DNA from: Chitinophaga sp. S165
GTDB taxonomy: Bacteria; Bacteroidota; Bacteroidia; Chitinophagales; Chitinophagaceae
Direction of reading: 5' to 3'
DNA length: 64,000 bases
Assembly: GCF_003182155.1 (NCBI RefSeq)
Contig: NZ_QGTG01000002.1
Coordinates: forward strand, 310,001-374,000
The first letter of the stretch is position 1, and every line of letters starts with the position of its first letter. This document shows, one piece after another, positions 62,022 to 64,000 of the stretch. The position numbers were made by a program, and so were the translations under genes. The notes beneath the pieces are model-generated. The model was given only the letters and a program-made list of their open reading frames with translations. It did not search any database and had not been told where the DNA came from.

Positions 62022-62552
62022 TTACTCGCCTGCTGTGCCTTTCTTGATACCCAGAGAGCGTAAAATGTCATCGCTCTTATCCAGTTTCGGATCAGAGAAG
62101 ATCACCGTAATACCTCCCGATTTATCCAGTACGAAATCATACATTCTTGAAGCAGCTAATTTCTGCACTGCATTGTAGACTTTATCCTGAACGGGTTTCA
62201 CTAATTCTTCACGTTTCTTGAAAAGATCTCCTTCATATCCAAAGCGTTTCTTCTGCAGGTCCTTAGCTTCTTTCTCTTTCGCCACTATTTCATCTTCGCG
62301 CTTGTGCTTCAATTCTTCTGTTAACATTACCTGTTCCGCCTGGTAAGACTTGTACATCTTATCAACTTCCAGGAACTTGGCATCTATTTCTTTCTGCCAT
62401 TGTTCAGCCACCGCATCCAGTTTTGTCTGTGCTTCCTTATAGTCAGGCACATTGTCCAGGATGTATTTTGTATCTATCACACAGTAACGCTGTGCAAAAG
62501 CCGTGAATGTGCAACTGAACAGAACGGCGGCTATGAGGGATATTTTTTTCAT
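62022..62552 (-). CDS. Skp/OmpH-family periplasmic chaperone
   Basis: 176 aa. Signal peptide (LIAAVLFSCTFTAFAQ), then RYCVIDTKYILDNVPDYKEA and a coiled coil of about 90 residues (EEQ/K-rich, e.g. KHKREDEIVAKEKEAKDLQK), ending MYDFVLDKSGGITVIFSDPK. Paralogue of the gene at 61450-61959, which may act as a partner in a mixed trimer. It lies 193 nt after bamA, matching the usual bamA-skp order. Confidence 0.92.
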   Translation of the reverse strand: MKKISLIAAVLFSCTFTAFAQRYCVIDTKYILDNVPDYKEAQTKLDAVAEQWQKEIDAKFLEVDKMYKSYQAEQVMLTEELKHKREDEIVAKEKEAKDLQKKRFGYEGDLFKKREELVKPVQDKVYNAVQKLAASRMYDFVLDKSGGITVIFSDPKLDKSDDILRSLGIKKGTAGE

Positions 62553-62745
62553 ATTTTCTCGTTTTCAAATTACCTGCCAATTTGGAACCAATGTTCGAAT
62601 TCGCAATATATAATTTATAATTTATTCAAACATCATTCCCATCTACTACTTTATGTCCATATCCATCTGCTTCGTAATCCTTTCTTATCCATTGACTACC
62701 AGATAGTCATTCAACATAGAGCAGCAAACCGGCTGATCAGATCTA

Positions 62746-64000
62746 TTATTCCGGTTCGAAGCCCAGCATGAAGGTGAACTTAGCTGCATCTTTCAGACCG
62801 TTGCCAGATTGGATACGATCGAAGCCGATACCATAGTCAAATCCAAGCAGACCAAACATCGGCAGGTAGAAACGCATACCCAGACCTGCTGAACGGCGTA
62901 ACCTGAACGGATTGTAGTCTTTCACATCCCTGTAACCGTTAGCTGCTTCTATGAACGCCAGACCAAAGATGGTAGAGCTTGGGTTCAGACTGAACGGATA
63001 ACGCAACTCCATGATGTACTTGTTGAAAACAGTGAAGCCTTCATAACCTGTCGGCTGACCGGTTTCCTGGTTCTGTTTAGGATCGGAGGTATAGTATACC
63101 GGATAACCTCTCTGGGAAATGATATCACGGTCATATATCGCAAAGTTACTCAGACCATCACCACCCAATTCAAAACGGCCAAACGGCGACAATGTTGTAC
63201 GATTATCATAACGGCCGATGTAACCGAATTTAGCAGCCACTTTCAATACAAACACTTTGTTGTCCGAACCCTTAGGTTTAGTCAAAGGCACATACCATTC
63301 CGCATTGAAACGATATTTCTGGTACTCGATGAAACTGAACTGATCACTGATAGACTCCAGTTTGTAATCCCTGCTTGGGTTAAATAAGGAGTACGGTGGT
63401 GTGAACTGTCCTGACAACAGGAAGTTGGAACCACTGCTCGGATAGATCTGCTGATTCACAGATGAACGGGCCAGTGTCAACTTCAGGTTGACGTTATTGG
63501 ATGTACCGCTGGAGAAACCAGGGATATTGAAATAGTTATAGTTCTTCAGTTTATACTGCTGATAGTTAACAGAGTATATCAGGGTGAAATAGTCATCCGG
63601 CCATTTCAGCTGTTTACCCAGTGATACTGATCCACCCAATACTTTAAAGTATGCATTGTTGGAAAGGGTGCTACCATATATATATGCTGAATAAGCGTTC
63701 GGGTTCTGGTAGCTGCTGTAGAAGCTAACGGAGAACTGGTTACGCTTTTTACCTCCCAACCATGGTTCGGTGAAAGAGAAGTTATATGAACGATATGCTT
63801 TACCATTGGAAGACACACGTACAGATAATTTCTGTCCGTCGCCACTTGGTAAAGGATCCCATGTTTGTTTATTAAAGATGTTACGCAGGGAGAAGTTGTT
63901 GAACGTTACACCGAGCGTACCGGTCAGACCGATATAACCACCCCAGCCTGCAGAAAGTTCCAGCTGGTCATTGGCTTTTTCTTCCACGGTATAGTTAATA
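62746..64000 (-). CDS. bamA: BamA, outer-membrane protein assembly factor (N-terminus beyond window)
   Basis: C-terminal 418 codons of the BamA/Omp85 barrel; the frame is open through the right edge of the window and the POTRA domains lie outside. Visible: VEEKANDQLELSAGWGGYIG (start of the barrel), FTEPWLGGKKRNQFSVSFY, ELGGDGLSNFAIYDRDIISQ then RGYPVYY (the VRGF/Y-type loop-6 motif), YIMELRYPFSLNPSSTIFGL and the final GLGMRFYLPMFGLLGFDYG-type strand with terminal FMLGFEPE. It inserts beta-barrel proteins into the outer membrane. Assignment secure; the GTG at 63987 is internal, not a start. Confidence 0.94.
   Translation of the reverse strand, partial: INYTVEEKANDQLELSAGWGGYIGLTGTLGVTFNNFSLRNIFNKQTWDPLPSGDGQKLSVRVSSNGKAYRSYNFSFTEPWLGGKKRNQFSVSFYSSYQNPNAYSAYIYGSTLSNNAYFKVLGGSVSLGKQLKWPDDYFTLIYSVNYQQYKLKNYNYFNIPGFSSGTSNNVNLKLTLARSSVNQQIYPSSGSNFLLSGQFTPPYSLFNPSRDYKLESISDQFSFIEYQKYRFNAEWYVPLTKPKGSDNKVFVLKVAAKFGYIGRYDNRTTLSPFGRFELGGDGLSNFAIYDRDIISQRGYPVYYTSDPKQNQETGQPTGYEGFTVFNKYIMELRYPFSLNPSSTIFGLAFIEAANGYRDVKDYNPFRLRRSAGLGMRFYLPMFGLLGFDYGIGFDRIQSGNGLKDAAKFTFMLGFEPE

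Noticed and set aside
62746..63987. GTG at 63987 as a real start, giving a 413-residue barrel protein
   Set aside because: The frame remains open and in register with BamA sequence to the window edge, so the GTG is an internal valine codon.

Overview
The window comes from a Bacteroidota genome, most likely Chitinophaga or a close relative in the Chitinophagaceae. The evidence is two SusC/SusD outer-membrane uptake loci, each preceded by an ECF sigma factor and a FecR-type anti-sigma gene. Bacteroidota-type promoters (a -7 box TAnnTTTG, sometimes with TTTG about 20 nt upstream) and the near absence of Shine-Dalgarno sites agree with this. Genus-level placement is inference from protein style. 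No rRNA, tRNA, insertion sequence, prophage or CRISPR array was seen.

Layout. (1) 1-6567, minus strand: sigma / FecR / SusC / SusD uptake locus, with SusD running off the left edge. (2) 6690-10731: a small secreted basic protein, an ABC-F ATPase (uup) and a Wzi/RemB-like outer-membrane protein. (3) 10833-28522: an exopolysaccharide region. A minus-strand run of ten genes (23493 down to 12080) encodes an SLBB export protein, a Wzz-like co-polymerase, an EpsG/Wzy-like polymerase, glycosyltransferases, UDP-galactopyranose mutase and the two GDP-fucose enzymes. A second set carries a Wzx flippase flanked by two paralogous glycosyltransferase-like proteins, plus another GT2. The polymer therefore probably contains fucose and galactofuranose. 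No initiating sugar-phosphate transferase is present. (4) 28756-38269: a lone ECF sigma factor, a fatty acid hydroxylase-family membrane protein, an orphan AAA ATPase, a DinB-like protein between two copies of a small structured transcription module, a PA0069-type radical SAM protein, a membrane-anchored MutS-like ATPase and a GH125 mannosidase. (5) 38444-48226: fused cobalamin mutase IcmF, a degenerate repeat array, ligA-tadA, an SPFH protein, a J-like small protein, a PAS-LuxR regulator and Mn-type superoxide dismutase. (6) 48311-58463, minus strand: DUF1080 lipoprotein, Gfo/Idh/MocA oxidoreductase, then a second complete sigma / FecR / SusC / SusD locus ending in an EEP-family lipoprotein. 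(7) 58572-64000, minus strand: S41 protease, yidD-rnpA-rpmH, two Skp/OmpH chaperones and the C-terminal part of BamA, i.e. envelope and core functions.

Most notable points: the duplicated small-transcript module around the DinB-like gene; rnpA, which has no ATG/GTG/TTG start in the position its fold needs (an ATA sits there); a 30-bp perfect repeat carrying a -7 promoter box ahead of two exopolysaccharide transcription units; a seven-copy degenerate repeat upstream of ligA; and a paralogous pair of glycosyltransferase-like proteins bracketing the flippase.
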